64,000 nt of DNA from NCBI RefSeq assembly GCF_030348765.1, contig NZ_JAUCEU010000007.1, positions 483,501 to 547,500 of the forward strand, read 5' to 3'. The position numbers were made by a program, and so were the translations under genes. The stretch is from Neobacillus sp. CF12 (GTDB taxonomy: Bacteria > Bacillota > Bacilli > Bacillales > Cytobacillaceae). Of the stretch, positions 17,295 through 25,497 are shown in pieces. The notes under the pieces are model-generated. The model saw nothing but the letters and a program-made list of their open reading frames with translations, was not told the DNA's origin and did not search any database. The stretch's first letter is position 1, and each line of letters begins with the position of its first letter.

Positions 17295-17936
17295 TTACTC
17301 CCTTGTGTTTTTTATGAGCGAATAAAATTCTGCCCGAAGATCTGGTCGATTTTCATAGATTCCAAGAAGACTTGATGTTATGGTAACAGTGTTTGTCTTC
17401 TTGATGCCTCTGCTGCACATACACATATGTTTCGCTTCGACTACAACAATCGTACCTTCTGGTTCTAATACTTTTTCAATGGCTTGTGCAATCTGTGTTG
17501 TAAGTCGTTCCTGAACTTGAAATCTTTTGGCATAGCCTTCCACCAACCGCCCCATTTTGGAGAGACCGGTTATTTTCTCCTTTGGAATATAGCCAATATG
17601 TGCTACGCCAAAGAATGGAGAAAAATGATGTTCGCATAAGGAATAAAACTCGATATCTTTTATTAAAATGAGACCCTTATGGTGAATATCAAACGCTTTT
17701 TCTAAGTGAATGCTAGGGTCTTCATGATATCCTTCCGTGTATTCCAGGAATGCTTTAAGGACTCTAAAAGGAGTATCCAGTAAACCATCCCGCTCAGGGT
17801 CATCGCCGCAAAGTTTAATTAATTGTCCTACTGCCTCAGAAAACTGTGCAACAATGTTTCCATTTTCGGAGGCAGTTAGCTGATTAAACAAATGTGGATA
17901 TTTTTCATATAGAATCTGTAACTGCTCACTCTTCAT
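17295..17936 (-). CDS. folE: GTP cyclohydrolase I
   Basis: Converts GTP to dihydroneopterin triphosphate for folate, and in many bacteria also for queuosine. Of 213 residues, the conserved parts are DPERDGLLDTPFRVLKAF, the zinc site SLCEHHFSPFFGVAHIGYIP and MCMCSRGIKK, and LTTQIAQAIEKVL. ATG at 17936 is used; a GTG two codons upstream is also possible. In B. subtilis folE (mtrA) is paired with mtrB, but here it sits between a SufR-like Fe-S regulator and a CDGSH protein, so it may be a second or specially controlled copy. Confidence 0.92.
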   Translation of the reverse strand: MKSEQLQILYEKYPHLFNQLTASENGNIVAQFSEAVGQLIKLCGDDPERDGLLDTPFRVLKAFLEYTEGYHEDPSIHLEKAFDIHHKGLILIKDIEFYSLCEHHFSPFFGVAHIGYIPKEKITGLSKMGRLVEGYAKRFQVQERLTTQIAQAIEKVLEPEGTIVVVEAKHMCMCSRGIKKTNTVTITSSLLGIYENRPDLRAEFYSLIKNTRE

Positions 17937-17966
17937 AATCACATCATCCCTTTAAAATTTATAGGA

Positions 17967-18644
17967 CTACTCATCCTCAATTATGATTCGAGGAGTGTTT
18001 TCGCTAACGGGTTCATCTAAAAGAACCTGAAAAACACAGCAACCATCACCATTCTGAAGTCGTTTCTCTCTTTTCACAGAACATCCTAATAAATGAGTTA
18101 AAACTGAAACGCTTACACTGCAAAGTATAGGTCGCTGCAATGCAACATTATGGAATGGGCAGTTACGTTCAATGAGTGAATAAACATGATTTTTATTTTC
18201 TATTTCCATAAATGAATCATCTTTCTTATAGAAATCCTTTAAAACATTTAAACGTTCATTTGTACTTAATCCGATTAATTTTGGTTCCCACTGGCGAATT
18301 CTTTGTTCAATCATTGCGGAGAGGATATTTTTTAGTGCTTCTTCTCCCAGAGAATTAATTAATGTATCTAAAACTTCAATCGTTAGGTGATCATAATTTT
18401 TTTCGAAAAGATGTTCTCCGGCAGTTGTTAATCGATACTGTAGTACAGGTCGGCCAACACCATTGTTTTCTGAATAACGAGTTACCCATCCTTCTTTTTC
18501 TAATTGAAGAAGGTGCTGCCGTACTCCTTCACCACTTATCTCTAAGAAGGATGCCAGCTCGCTCATTGATGAGGATCCGTTATTTTTTATGAATTGTATG
18601 ATTCTGCGGCGTGGTTCTGACATATGGTCAGCGTGGAAACTCAT
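17967..18644 (-). CDS. SufR-like Fe-S cluster transcriptional regulator
   Basis: A 225-residue DNA-binding protein. The N-terminal winged helix (about 8-75) reads RRRIIQFIKNNGSSSMSELASFLEISGEGVRQHLLQLEKEGWV. The C-terminal half has cysteines arranged as in SufR-type sensors: ERNCPFHNVA, RPILCSVS, HLLGC and a later GDGCC. In those regulators such cysteines bind a cluster that reports iron or oxidative state. The ribosome binding site AGGGAGG lies directly before the ATG. It is the first gene of the operon with folE and the CDGSH gene, so it probably controls them. The inducing signal is inferred only. Confidence 0.8.
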   Translation of the reverse strand: MSFHADHMSEPRRRIIQFIKNNGSSSMSELASFLEISGEGVRQHLLQLEKEGWVTRYSENNGVGRPVLQYRLTTAGEHLFEKNYDHLTIEVLDTLINSLGEEALKNILSAMIEQRIRQWEPKLIGLSTNERLNVLKDFYKKDDSFMEIENKNHVYSLIERNCPFHNVALQRPILCSVSVSVLTHLLGCSVKREKRLQNGDGCCVFQVLLDEPVSENTPRIIIEDE

Positions 18645-18744
18645 CCTTTTCCCTCCCTATACTCTCTTTTTAAAATATATTCAGGTATAGGTCGAATAGT
18701 TCAAGTTTTTCATTGGAAAACTTGGTTAATTAGATAAGAAACAC

Positions 18745-18769
18745 AAAAAACCCTTTCGCTCTGAAAGGG
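18745..18769 (-). terminator. Terminator of the YeeK-like gene
   Basis: CCCTTTC and GAAAGGG with a five-base loop; the minus strand continues with TTTTTTG. It sits 16 bases beyond the stop. Confidence 0.85.
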
Positions 18770-18785
18770 CTCAGAAGTTAAGAAT

Positions 18786-19148
18786 TTAATAATATGGGTA
18801 GCCGCTATAAGGATAATAGCCTGGATATGGTGCCGGTGTTGGATAAGGCGTTGCTACTGGATAAGGATATGCACCATAGCCCGGTGAACCTAATGCTCCT
18901 GCAGCCAAACCTCCTAGTAAACCTCCTACAAATGGTGCTCCACCAAATCCTCCATATCCATATCCATGTCCATAGTGACCATGATGGTGCCCGCCGTGAT
19001 GCCCGCCGTGATGCCCGCCGTGGTGCCCGCCGTGATGCCCGCCATGATGCCCGCCATGATGCCCGCCGTGATGTCCACCGTGGTGACCTCCATGGTGCCC
19101 ACCGTGATGACCGCCATGATGTCCTCCGAATCTGTTTAAATCCATCAT
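18786..19148 (-). CDS. Gly/His/Tyr-rich spore coat-like protein (YeeK-like)
   Basis: About 120 residues in three parts: a short start (MMDLNRFG), a run of about thirteen GGHH units, and a tail rich in Gly, Pro and Tyr (GHGYGYGGFGG..., then YPGYYPYSGYPYY). The composition matches B. subtilis YeeK, a Gly/His/Tyr-rich spore integument protein. The His tract could bind Zn, Ni or Cu. The DNA of the repeat is a 12-base tandem with third-base changes. The start is placed at the ATG at 19148 because GGAGGAGG abuts the earlier ATG at 19157 with no spacing but is nine bases from this one. The opposite-strand frame is an artefact of the repeat. Confidence 0.75.
   Translation of the reverse strand: MMDLNRFGGHHGGHHGGHHGGHHGGHHGGHHGGHHGGHHGGHHGGHHGGHHGGHHHGHYGHGYGYGGFGGAPFVGGLLGGLAAGALGSPGYGAYPYPVATPYPTPAPYPGYYPYSGYPYY
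18955..19125. repeat. 12-base tandem repeat encoding GGHH
   Basis: About thirteen copies of a 12-base unit (plus strand like ccgccgtgatgc) with mainly third-position changes. It encodes the His-rich tract of the YeeK-like protein and is likely to vary in copy number by slippage. Confidence 0.85.
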
Positions 19149-19273
19149 ATTTTTCATCCTCCTCCGAAAATCTTTCCTTTTACTGTATGTAGGATAGATG
19201 TCCTAGGAATGGGCGCAGGTAGCAATAATGGATTGGTGTTATAATGAAAGAAATAATAAATGAGGTTCTACCT

Positions 19274-19864
19274 ATGAAAAAATTACTTTTATTGACTTTA
19301 ATAATATCAATTTTTATTTTTCTATTATTGTCTCCTGTGCTACTTCAACTAGTTTCCTATCTCCATCCAGTCGTTTTAGGTGTTGTTTTTTTCTGTATTG
19401 TAATGTCAGTATTGTTTTTTATCTGCTTAATACGCCGTGAAACCATCCAGATTTCCTACTCAAATTTAAGGTTCCTACTACTTTTCTATTCCTTTGGATT
19501 ATTTATTTTGCTGTTTTTTCGACACAGCGATCAGTCCTATCAGTCCCTTAATCTAATTCCACTTTCAACAATTGCCTTTTATTTATCAGGTAAGGTAAAT
19601 GGGTTAATTGTCTTTTATAATTTGGCAGCTAATATAGGCTTATTTATTCCCTATGGTATATTTTTAATGGTTAAAAATCGTTCTCGATTTCAATTATTCT
19701 ATCTACCATTCCTTTTTATTTCGATGATAGAAATACTCCAGTACGTTTCTCATAGAGGTAGTATGGATATTGATGACCTTATTTTAAATGTACTTGGTTT
19801 TTATATTGGATATCTATTGCATCCTCTATTCAACAAGGTTATCAAAGTACTCAATAAAAACTAA
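19274..19864 (+). CDS. VanZ family membrane protein
   Basis: A 196-residue protein with about five membrane helices. VanZ-type signatures are NLIPL, FYNLAANIGLFIPYGI, SMIEILQYVSHRGSMDIDDLILNVLGFYIGY. VanZ homologues are widespread in bacilli; the founding member lowers teicoplanin susceptibility but most have no known role. The start at 19274 is preferred because GAGGTTCT precedes it, whereas the in-frame ATG 30 bases earlier has no ribosome binding site. Confidence 0.85.
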   Translation: MKKLLLLTLIISIFIFLLLSPVLLQLVSYLHPVVLGVVFFCIVMSVLFFICLIRRETIQISYSNLRFLLLFYSFGLFILLFFRHSDQSYQSLNLIPLSTIAFYLSGKVNGLIVFYNLAANIGLFIPYGIFLMVKNRSRFQLFYLPFLFISMIEILQYVSHRGSMDIDDLILNVLGFYIGYLLHPLFNKVIKVLNKN

Positions 19865-19959
19865 GAACCATCAGGATCCTAAATAAGGACTGATGGCTCA
19901 TTCACTAACACTATTTTTTTTAACATGGAATGTTCTTTTTAAAGGAAAATTTTCCGTTT

Positions 19960-21315
19960 TTAAACAAATACTAGCAACAGCCATAAGTACAGCCCTACAA
20001 GAGTGAAAATAAGCGTTGGTGGGATGACAATGATGGTGACTTTAATATAATCCATCCAGGAAATTTTTATATTGTTTTTCTTTAGAATATCCATCCATAA
20101 CAATGTTGCCAGGGTACCAATAGGCAGTATTAAGGAACCGATATCACTTCCAATAATATTTGCTAAATATACAGTCTGCGTTAATAATGGTTCTAATCCC
20201 ATTTCAGTTAAAGCCAGCGTTGAAACCATTAAGGCAGGATGGTTGTTGAAAATATTAGATAGGAAGGCTGTTATGATTCCCATAGTAACGCTTGCGTGAA
20301 GTAAACTGCCATTTACAATGGAACTTAGCTGTTCCACCATTAGGGTCGTTAATCCTATATTGTGTAATCCATAGATTAGAACATACATGCTAAAAGCAAA
20401 AATTAAGATATGCCATGGTATTTTGAATAGAACGTCTTTTGGGTTTTTCTTTAAATGGATCCATCTCCAAATTAATAAGACGATTGAACCGAGAACAGCT
20501 ACTAATGAAACCGAGATGTTCAAAAAAGATGCTACAAAAAGGCTGATTCTGACGATAAATACGAAGATTAACATTTGAATCATTAACTTTTTTTGTTTTT
20601 CAAACATATCCTCATTTTTTCTTTGTAAAGGATGAAAACGATTGTTATTTAACAATGGCAGTGTGTAGGAATGGAGTCTGATTTCTTTAGGGATGTCCTT
20701 CTTGAAAACGAGGAGGAGTAAATAAGCCAAAAATAGAAGTCCAATCGTAGCTGGAACAAACATCATGGCAGTTTGTAGATAAAGATCCATTCCGATAATT
20801 TTGAGCGCAATTAAATTTACAATATTACTTACACCAATTGGAGCACTTGAAGCTGTGGCAATCAAGGCGCCACTTAATAAATATGGAATCTTTTGTCGGT
20901 CCTTTAATCCGATATTTTTAAAAATTAGGATGAGTATGGGTGTGGTAATTAGAATACTGCCGTCATTGTTAAAAAACATCGTCATCAAAAAACACAGTAA
21001 TAATGTATACCAGAATAAACGAATTCCGGACCCTTTTGATACTTTTAACATCAGTGCTGCCGTCCATCTAAAGAAGCCGAAACTTTCAAGCACGATTGCC
21101 ATAACGATTGTGGCGATAATCGTTACCGCTGCTCCTGTTACTTTGGAGCTTATGTCCAACAAATCAGTTAGCGAAACGCTGCCGCTTAACATTACAATGA
21201 TTGCCCCAATCGTTGCTGGAATTGCTTCATTCATATTTTTCGGACGGATAAATATCATTACCATGGTTAGGAAAAAGGCAAATATGGTTATGATCACCGT
21301 CGATGGTTGATACAT
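19960..21315 (-). CDS. arsB: ArsB-type arsenite/anion efflux permease
   Basis: A 451-residue ion-transporter superfamily permease with about twelve helices. ArsB-like motifs are FFNNDGSILITTPILILIFKNIGL, SGALIATASSAPIGVSNIVNLIAL, LSNIFNNHPALMVSTLAL and NIIGSDIGSLILPIGTLATLLW. It is probably an arsenite or antimonite extruder that can work alone or with an ArsA ATPase. It is an orphan: there is no arsR, arsC or arsA beside it, so another anion substrate is possible. AGGAGAG precedes the ATG. A 295-base gap upstream holds no gene. Confidence 0.8.
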   Translation of the reverse strand: MYQPSTVIITIFAFFLTMVMIFIRPKNMNEAIPATIGAIIVMLSGSVSLTDLLDISSKVTGAAVTIIATIVMAIVLESFGFFRWTAALMLKVSKGSGIRLFWYTLLLCFLMTMFFNNDGSILITTPILILIFKNIGLKDRQKIPYLLSGALIATASSAPIGVSNIVNLIALKIIGMDLYLQTAMMFVPATIGLLFLAYLLLLVFKKDIPKEIRLHSYTLPLLNNNRFHPLQRKNEDMFEKQKKLMIQMLIFVFIVRISLFVASFLNISVSLVAVLGSIVLLIWRWIHLKKNPKDVLFKIPWHILIFAFSMYVLIYGLHNIGLTTLMVEQLSSIVNGSLLHASVTMGIITAFLSNIFNNHPALMVSTLALTEMGLEPLLTQTVYLANIIGSDIGSLILPIGTLATLLWMDILKKNNIKISWMDYIKVTIIVIPPTLIFTLVGLYLWLLLVFV

Positions 21316-21571
21316 ATCAGTTATTTCTCTCCTTTCAATTGTCTAAAATTTCTTCTAAGAATTCTCCTTTTCTGTCTTCTCTTGTCCTTTGCTCTATCAT
21401 ACGTAGTTCCTAAGGGGCTTGAACTAAACGAATATCTTGAATTTATGTAAATCAGCAGGTATCTAGAAATTTTTAAAAATTAATGATTGGATTTATGCCT
21501 ATCTTTTTGGAGGTAAACCAATACCTAGTGGGTATTTTTATAGGTAACAGTCTTGTGTTTTAATAATAATC
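21316..21571. other. Intergenic region between arsB and the collagen-like gene
   Basis: AT-rich. The only structure I see is AATACCT/GGGTATT followed by T residues at 21520-21540 on the plus strand, a terminator-like hairpin without an upstream plus-strand gene. No open frame with a ribosome binding site was found. Confidence 0.5.
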
Positions 21572-21602
21572 AAAAAAAACCGGTACTCCGATAGTACCGG
21601 TT
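21572..21602 (-). terminator. Terminator of the collagen-like gene
   Basis: AACCGGTACT and AGTACCGGTT, perfect 10 bp, five-base loop, followed on the minus strand by a run of T. It begins nine bases beyond the stop. Confidence 0.95.
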
Positions 21603-21610
21603 GATTTTTA

Positions 21611-23446
21611 TTATTTTTTACCTTTTGAGCTCTTGCCTTTAGACCCCTTGCTACCGCCGGAGCCTTTACTGCCTTTGGACCCCTTGCTGCCGTGTGTACC
21701 TTTACTGCCTTTGGATCCTTTACTGCCGTGTGAACCTTTACTGCCTTTGGATCCTTTACTGCCGTGTGAGCCTTTATCACCTTTGGATCCTTTGCTGCCG
21801 TGTGAGTCTTTACTGCCTTTGGGTCCTTTGTTACCGTGTGAGCCTTTATCACCTTTGGATCCTTTGCTGCCGTGTGAGCCTTTATCACCTTTGGATCCTT
21901 TGCTGCCGTGTGAGCCTTTATCACCTTTGGATCCTTTGCTACCGCTAGAACCCTTACTGCCTTTGGACCCGTTGCTACCGTGCGAACCTTTACTGCCTTT
22001 GGATCCTTTACTGCCGTGTGATCCTTTCTCACCTTTTGATCCTTTGCTGCCGTGTGAGTCTTTACTGCCTTTGGGTCCTTTGTTACCGTGTGAACCTTTA
22101 CTACCTTTGGATCCTTTGCTGCCGTGTGAGCCTTTACTACCTTTTGATCCTTTGCTGCCGTGTGAGCCTTTACTACCTTTGGATCCTTTGCTGCCATGCG
22201 AGCCTTTACTGCCTTTGGATTCTTTGCTGCCGCCAGAACCCTTACTGCCTTTGGAACCTTTTTTACCACCGTAACCATAATAACCGCCATAAGACCCTTT
22301 ACTCCCACCAGAACCATGTGAACCCTTGGATCCTTTGCTGCCGCCAGAACCATGTGATCCCTTGGATCCTTTACTGCCGCTAGAACCATGTGAACCCTTG
22401 GACCCTTTGCTGCCGCCAGAACCATGTGATCCCTTGGACCCTTTGCTGCCGCCAGATCCCTTGGATCCTTTACTGCCGCCAGAGCCACGTGATCCCTTGG
22501 ATCCTTTGCTGCCGCCAGAGCCACGTGATCCCTTGGATCCTTTGCTGCCGCCAGAGCCACGTGAGCCTTTGGATCCTTTGCTGCCGCCAGAGCCACGTGA
22601 GCCTTTGGATCCTTTACTTCCACCTGAACCATGTCCGCCTTTTCTACCCTTTGGACCTTTTCGCCCCTTTGGACCTTTAGGACCTTTTTTGCCACGAGAT
22701 CTACCAGAACCACGTGAGCCTTTGCTGCCCTTACTTCCACGCGAACCGCGCGAGCCCTTAGATCCTCTACTTCCACCAGAACCACGCGAGCCTTTAGATC
22801 CTCTACGTCCACGCGAACCGCGTGAGCCTTTAGATCCTCTACTTCCACCAGAACCGCGTGAGCCTTTAGATCCTCTACTTCCGCCTGAACCGCGCGAGCC
22901 TTTAGATCCTCTACTTCCACCAGAGCCGCGTGAGCCTTTAGATCCTCTACTTCCGCCTGAACCGCGCGAGCCCTTAGATCCTCTACTTCCACCAGAACCG
23001 CGCGAGCCTTTAGATCCTCTACTTCCACCCGAACCGTGTTTCCCTTTTCTTCCCTTAGGCCCCTTAGGACCTTTTCGTCCTTTTGGCCCTTTTGGACCTT
23101 TTTTCCGTCGAGACCGTCCAGAACCGCGTGAGCCCTTGGATCCTTTACTTCCACTAGAACCGCGTGAGCCCTTGGATCCTTTACTTCCACCAGAACCGCG
23201 TGAACCCTTGGACCCTCTACTTCCACCAGATCCCTTGCTGCCTTTACTGCCGCATGTCCCATGACTGCCACTTGAGCCCTTACTTCCTTTAGACCCTTGA
23301 CTTCCGTCTGACCCTTTGCTGCCACTGGAATCTGAACCATCGCAGAAACATTTTTTGTCTTGTTTATCATCTGGATTGTTATTTAGAAATAAAACGACTC
23401 CATTATCCTTAGCTTTTGACAGCATCTGATTCATGTCCTTCATCAT
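21611..23446 (-). CDS. Collagen-like G-S-X repeat protein, likely spore surface substrate of CotH
   Basis: A 611-residue protein. Residues 1-35 are non-repetitive (MMKDMNQMLSKAKDN..., with a CFCDGSDSS pair of cysteines). Nearly all the rest is Gly-X-Y triplets, roughly 190, in which X is almost always Ser and Y is Lys, Arg, His or Gly (GSKGSRGSG). Two blocks switch to GPK/GRK triplets, and one YGGYYGYGG break lies near the middle. There is no C-terminal globular domain; it ends KGKSSKGKK. The protein is extremely basic and Ser-rich, like CotG and the CotB tail, which are phosphorylated by CotH, and it is divergent from cotH just as cotG is in B. subtilis. This frame is chosen over others because of its non-repeat start and fit to the terminator. 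Confidence 0.85.
   Translation of the reverse strand: MMKDMNQMLSKAKDNGVVLFLNNNPDDKQDKKCFCDGSDSSGSKGSDGSQGSKGSKGSSGSHGTCGSKGSKGSGGSRGSKGSRGSGGSKGSKGSRGSSGSKGSKGSRGSGRSRRKKGPKGPKGRKGPKGPKGRKGKHGSGGSRGSKGSRGSGGSRGSKGSRGSGGSRGSKGSRGSGGSRGSKGSRGSGGSRGSKGSRGSGGSRGSKGSRGSRGRRGSKGSRGSGGSRGSKGSRGSRGSKGSKGSRGSGRSRGKKGPKGPKGRKGPKGRKGGHGSGGSKGSKGSRGSGGSKGSKGSRGSGGSKGSKGSRGSGGSKGSKGSRGSGGSKGSKGSGGSKGSKGSHGSGGSKGSKGSHGSSGSKGSKGSHGSGGSKGSKGSHGSGGSKGSYGGYYGYGGKKGSKGSKGSGGSKESKGSKGSHGSKGSKGSKGSHGSKGSKGSKGSHGSKGSKGSKGSHGNKGPKGSKDSHGSKGSKGEKGSHGSKGSKGSKGSHGSNGSKGSKGSSGSKGSKGDKGSHGSKGSKGDKGSHGSKGSKGDKGSHGNKGPKGSKDSHGSKGSKGDKGSHGSKGSKGSKGSHGSKGSKGSKGTHGSKGSKGSKGSGGSKGSKGKSSKGKK
21640..23330. repeat. Nested 9- to 36-base tandem repeats of the collagen-like gene
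   Basis: Near-identical blocks such as ggatcctttgctgccg recur through 1.7 kb, in at least three sequence families (a GTGTGAGCC type, an ACGTGATCC type and a CGCGAGCC type), showing repeated block duplication. Long open frames on both strands here are by-products of the repeat. Confidence 0.85.
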
Positions 23447-23457
23447 CTGGGTTTTCC

Positions 23458-23512
23458 ACCACTTTCCATAAAAATATTATTTACACTTTCTAATTTATGG
23501 TAATAAAGTGGT
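23458..23512. repeat. Inverted repeat between collagen-like gene and cotH
   Basis: ACCACTTTCCATAAA on the left matches TTTATGG-TAAT-AAAGTGGT on the right (8 + 7 bp with a 4-base insertion). It sits between two divergent spore genes and could be a regulator site shared by both promoters. Confidence 0.4.
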
Positions 23513-23527
23513 ACTTGATATAGACAA

Positions 23528-23555
23528 ACATTTATTTTTTTAATTTCATATTATA
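23528..23555 (+). promoter_or_regulatory. Candidate sigma-K promoter of cotH
   Basis: ACA, 16 bases, CATATTATA resembles the mother-cell sigma-K consensus (AC ... CATAnnnTA). cotH of B. subtilis is made late in the mother cell. The match is short and by eye. Confidence 0.35.
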
Positions 23556-23667
23556 AATATTTACGTGTCCACATTTGTCCTCTCTATAAATTGTAGATGT
23601 TTGTACTGCACATTCAACCTGGATGCTGCATACTATCTAGAAAAAATGTATGTATAGGAGTATTTAC

Positions 23668-24735
23668 GTGTTAAAATACGAAATCTTCATTAATCCAAAA
23701 TGGCTCCAAAAGTTGGAAGATGATATTTGGGAGGATGAGCATGTCCCAGCCGTATTAAAAATAGGCGAAAATCGATACAAAATAGGACTCACCTATCGGG
23801 GAAATGTCATTAGAAAGAAGAAGAAAAAATCCTATAATATCATTTTTCTAAACCCTTATCTCGTCGATGGAGCTCATGAAATTCATCTAAACGCTGAGTA
23901 CGAAGATATTTCACTGAGCCGAAATAAACTCTCCCTTGACTTTTTTGATCGCATTGGTGTGACTTCCCCGCATTCTAAGCACGTACTTCTTTATATGAAT
24001 GGTTTTTGTAAAGGAATATATTTAGAATTGGAATCCTTTGACCAACATCTTTTGAAAAAAAGAAATCTGCCGGAAGGTCCAATCATATATGCCACTAATT
24101 ATTTCGCAAACTTCTCTCTACTCTCTCCCGAGAATAAATTAAAAGTGAGTTTAGATGAGGGTTACACGATAAAATATGGAGATCAGAAGGATCTTACCTT
24201 ATTAGAGGAATTTATTGAGATGATCAACACTTTTCCGAACGAAGAGTTTGAAAAAGAAGTTGGTAAAATCCTAGATATTGATAAATACCTAAAGTGGCTT
24301 GCTGGTGTTGTTTGTACACAGAACTTTGATGGCTTTATCCATAACTATGCTCTTTATTTAAATAGCAAAACAAAGCTGTTTGAGATAACCCCTTGGGATT
24401 ATGATGGCACTTGGGGAAGAGACCTTCACGGCAGGATACTTGACCACGATTTTGTCCCGATTAGTGGGTATAATACCTTAACTGGACGACTTCTCCATAT
24501 TTACCCATTTAGATTAAAATACAAGGAAATCTTGTCTTCTGTCCTAGAAAATCATTTTTGCCTAGAAACCTTAGAACCAATTATTGAGCAACAATTTCAA
24601 ACTTTAAGACCCTTTATTAAGATAGATCCCTATATAAATATGGACAAAAAATACTTTGACAAAGAAAAAGAAGTCATTTTCGATTTTATTAATAAAAGAT
24701 ATGAATTTTTAATGAAAGAGCTGGCGACATTATGA
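23668..24735 (+). CDS. cotH: Spore coat protein kinase CotH
   Basis: A 355-residue atypical kinase that phosphorylates serines of spore coat proteins. It matches B. subtilis CotH along its length: HVPAVLKIGENRYKIGLTYRGN, RKKKKKSYNIIF, GAHEIHLNAEYEDISLSRNKLSLDFF, YLELESFD, the active-site stretch ITPWDYDGTWGRDLHG (metal-binding DYD around residue 244) and a C-terminal RPFIKIDPY. The start is taken as GTG at 23668, seven bases after AGGAG; the ATG 18 bases earlier overlaps that site. It is divergent from the G-S-X collagen-like gene and followed by three CotB-like genes, so kinase and candidate substrates are clustered. Confidence 0.92.
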   Translation: MLKYEIFINPKWLQKLEDDIWEDEHVPAVLKIGENRYKIGLTYRGNVIRKKKKKSYNIIFLNPYLVDGAHEIHLNAEYEDISLSRNKLSLDFFDRIGVTSPHSKHVLLYMNGFCKGIYLELESFDQHLLKKRNLPEGPIIYATNYFANFSLLSPENKLKVSLDEGYTIKYGDQKDLTLLEEFIEMINTFPNEEFEKEVGKILDIDKYLKWLAGVVCTQNFDGFIHNYALYLNSKTKLFEITPWDYDGTWGRDLHGRILDHDFVPISGYNTLTGRLLHIYPFRLKYKEILSSVLENHFCLETLEPIIEQQFQTLRPFIKIDPYINMDKKYFDKEKEVIFDFINKRYEFLMKELATL

Positions 24736-24887
24736 CCTTTTAACTTGTATATGGAATCCATATACTTCTTTTTTTGCCTATTTTTTGAAAAAGGTAAGAA
24801 AAAAGGCTCGTCGTTTAGTACAACATCATACCATGACACATATAAATGCAGTGTAAAAGTTTATTTATTTAAAGGAGGATAAATATT

Positions 24888-25433
24888 GTGAATAACGACA
24901 TGTGGAAGTCTTTAGTGGGGAAGACGATCAAGGTTGACAGAGGAGGACCAGAATCAAGAATTGGTAAATTAATGGCGGTTCTTGATGACCACCTAGTACT
25001 CTTGACTAAAGATGATGGTGTGCTTTATTACAATACACACCATGTCAAAAGTGTAACAGAAAATTCAAAGGACACGATGGATTTAGGAATTGAGGTTCCT
25101 GAGAATTTCGAATTTAAAAGTGCTTCAAGCTTCCAAGGACTTTTAGACAGCTTAAAATTCCAATGGGTAAGAATTAACCGTGGAGGTCCGGAAAAACTTG
25201 AAGGTGTTATTAGCGAAATTAATAAAGACTTTGTATCATTAATTAGCAAAGAAGAAGTTGTCCGTGTTTCTATGTGGCATATCCGAAATATCAGCTATGG
25301 ATTAAAAATCGAAAGTGAAAAACAAGAAGAAAATAAAGATCAAGGTAAAGAAGAAAACACGATGTCTCAAACAGAAAAACAAGTTGTGAGACAAAGAGTT
25401 GTACGTGCAGAAAATTCACAAGTAAGACAATGA
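24888..25433 (+). CDS. cotB: CotB-like spore coat protein 1
   Basis: A 181-residue protein with two Sm-like beta modules of the CotB/DUF2642 type. The first starts GKTIKVDRGGPESRIGKLMAVLDDHLVLL and the second WVRINRGGPEKLEGVISEINKDFVSL; both end with a HHVKS/HIRNIS strand. RGGPES is the CotB hallmark. B. subtilis CotB has a long Ser/Lys/Arg repeat tail that CotH phosphorylates; here the tail is short, acidic and Gln/Glu-rich. The start is GTG, eight bases after AAAGGAGG. A 12-bp hairpin separates it from the next paralogue. Confidence 0.82.
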   Translation: MNNDMWKSLVGKTIKVDRGGPESRIGKLMAVLDDHLVLLTKDDGVLYYNTHHVKSVTENSKDTMDLGIEVPENFEFKSASSFQGLLDSLKFQWVRINRGGPEKLEGVISEINKDFVSLISKEEVVRVSMWHIRNISYGLKIESEKQEENKDQGKEENTMSQTEKQVVRQRVVRAENSQVRQ

Positions 25434-25445
25434 AAATAAAAAACC

Positions 25446-25473
25446 TTGTCGCTTCTCCAAAGAGGAGCGGCAA
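25446..25473 (+). terminator. Hairpin between CotB-like genes 1 and 2
   Basis: TTGTCGCTTCTC pairs with GAGGAGCGGCAA over 12 bases including three G-T pairs, four-base loop. The following sequence (ATTTACC) is a poor T run, so it may be an intercistronic or partial terminator. Confidence 0.5.
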
Positions 25474-25497
25474 ATTTACCCTAAGGAGGAACATTGA

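Noticed and set aside
18794..19192. Plus-strand frame opposite the GGHH gene
   Set aside because: Mirror image of the 12-base repeat with no ribosome binding site; it runs through the minus-strand terminator and promoter.
20801..21310. 169-codon plus-strand frame opposite arsB
   Set aside because: Shadow of a membrane protein gene; no start signals and no recognisable domain.
21633..23264. Long Pro/Leu/Asp-rich plus-strand frames opposite the collagen-like gene, and the alternative minus frame 21538-23370
   Set aside because: By-products of the short-period repeat. They lack a ribosome binding site and a non-repeat domain, and do not fit the terminator as the G-S-X frame does.
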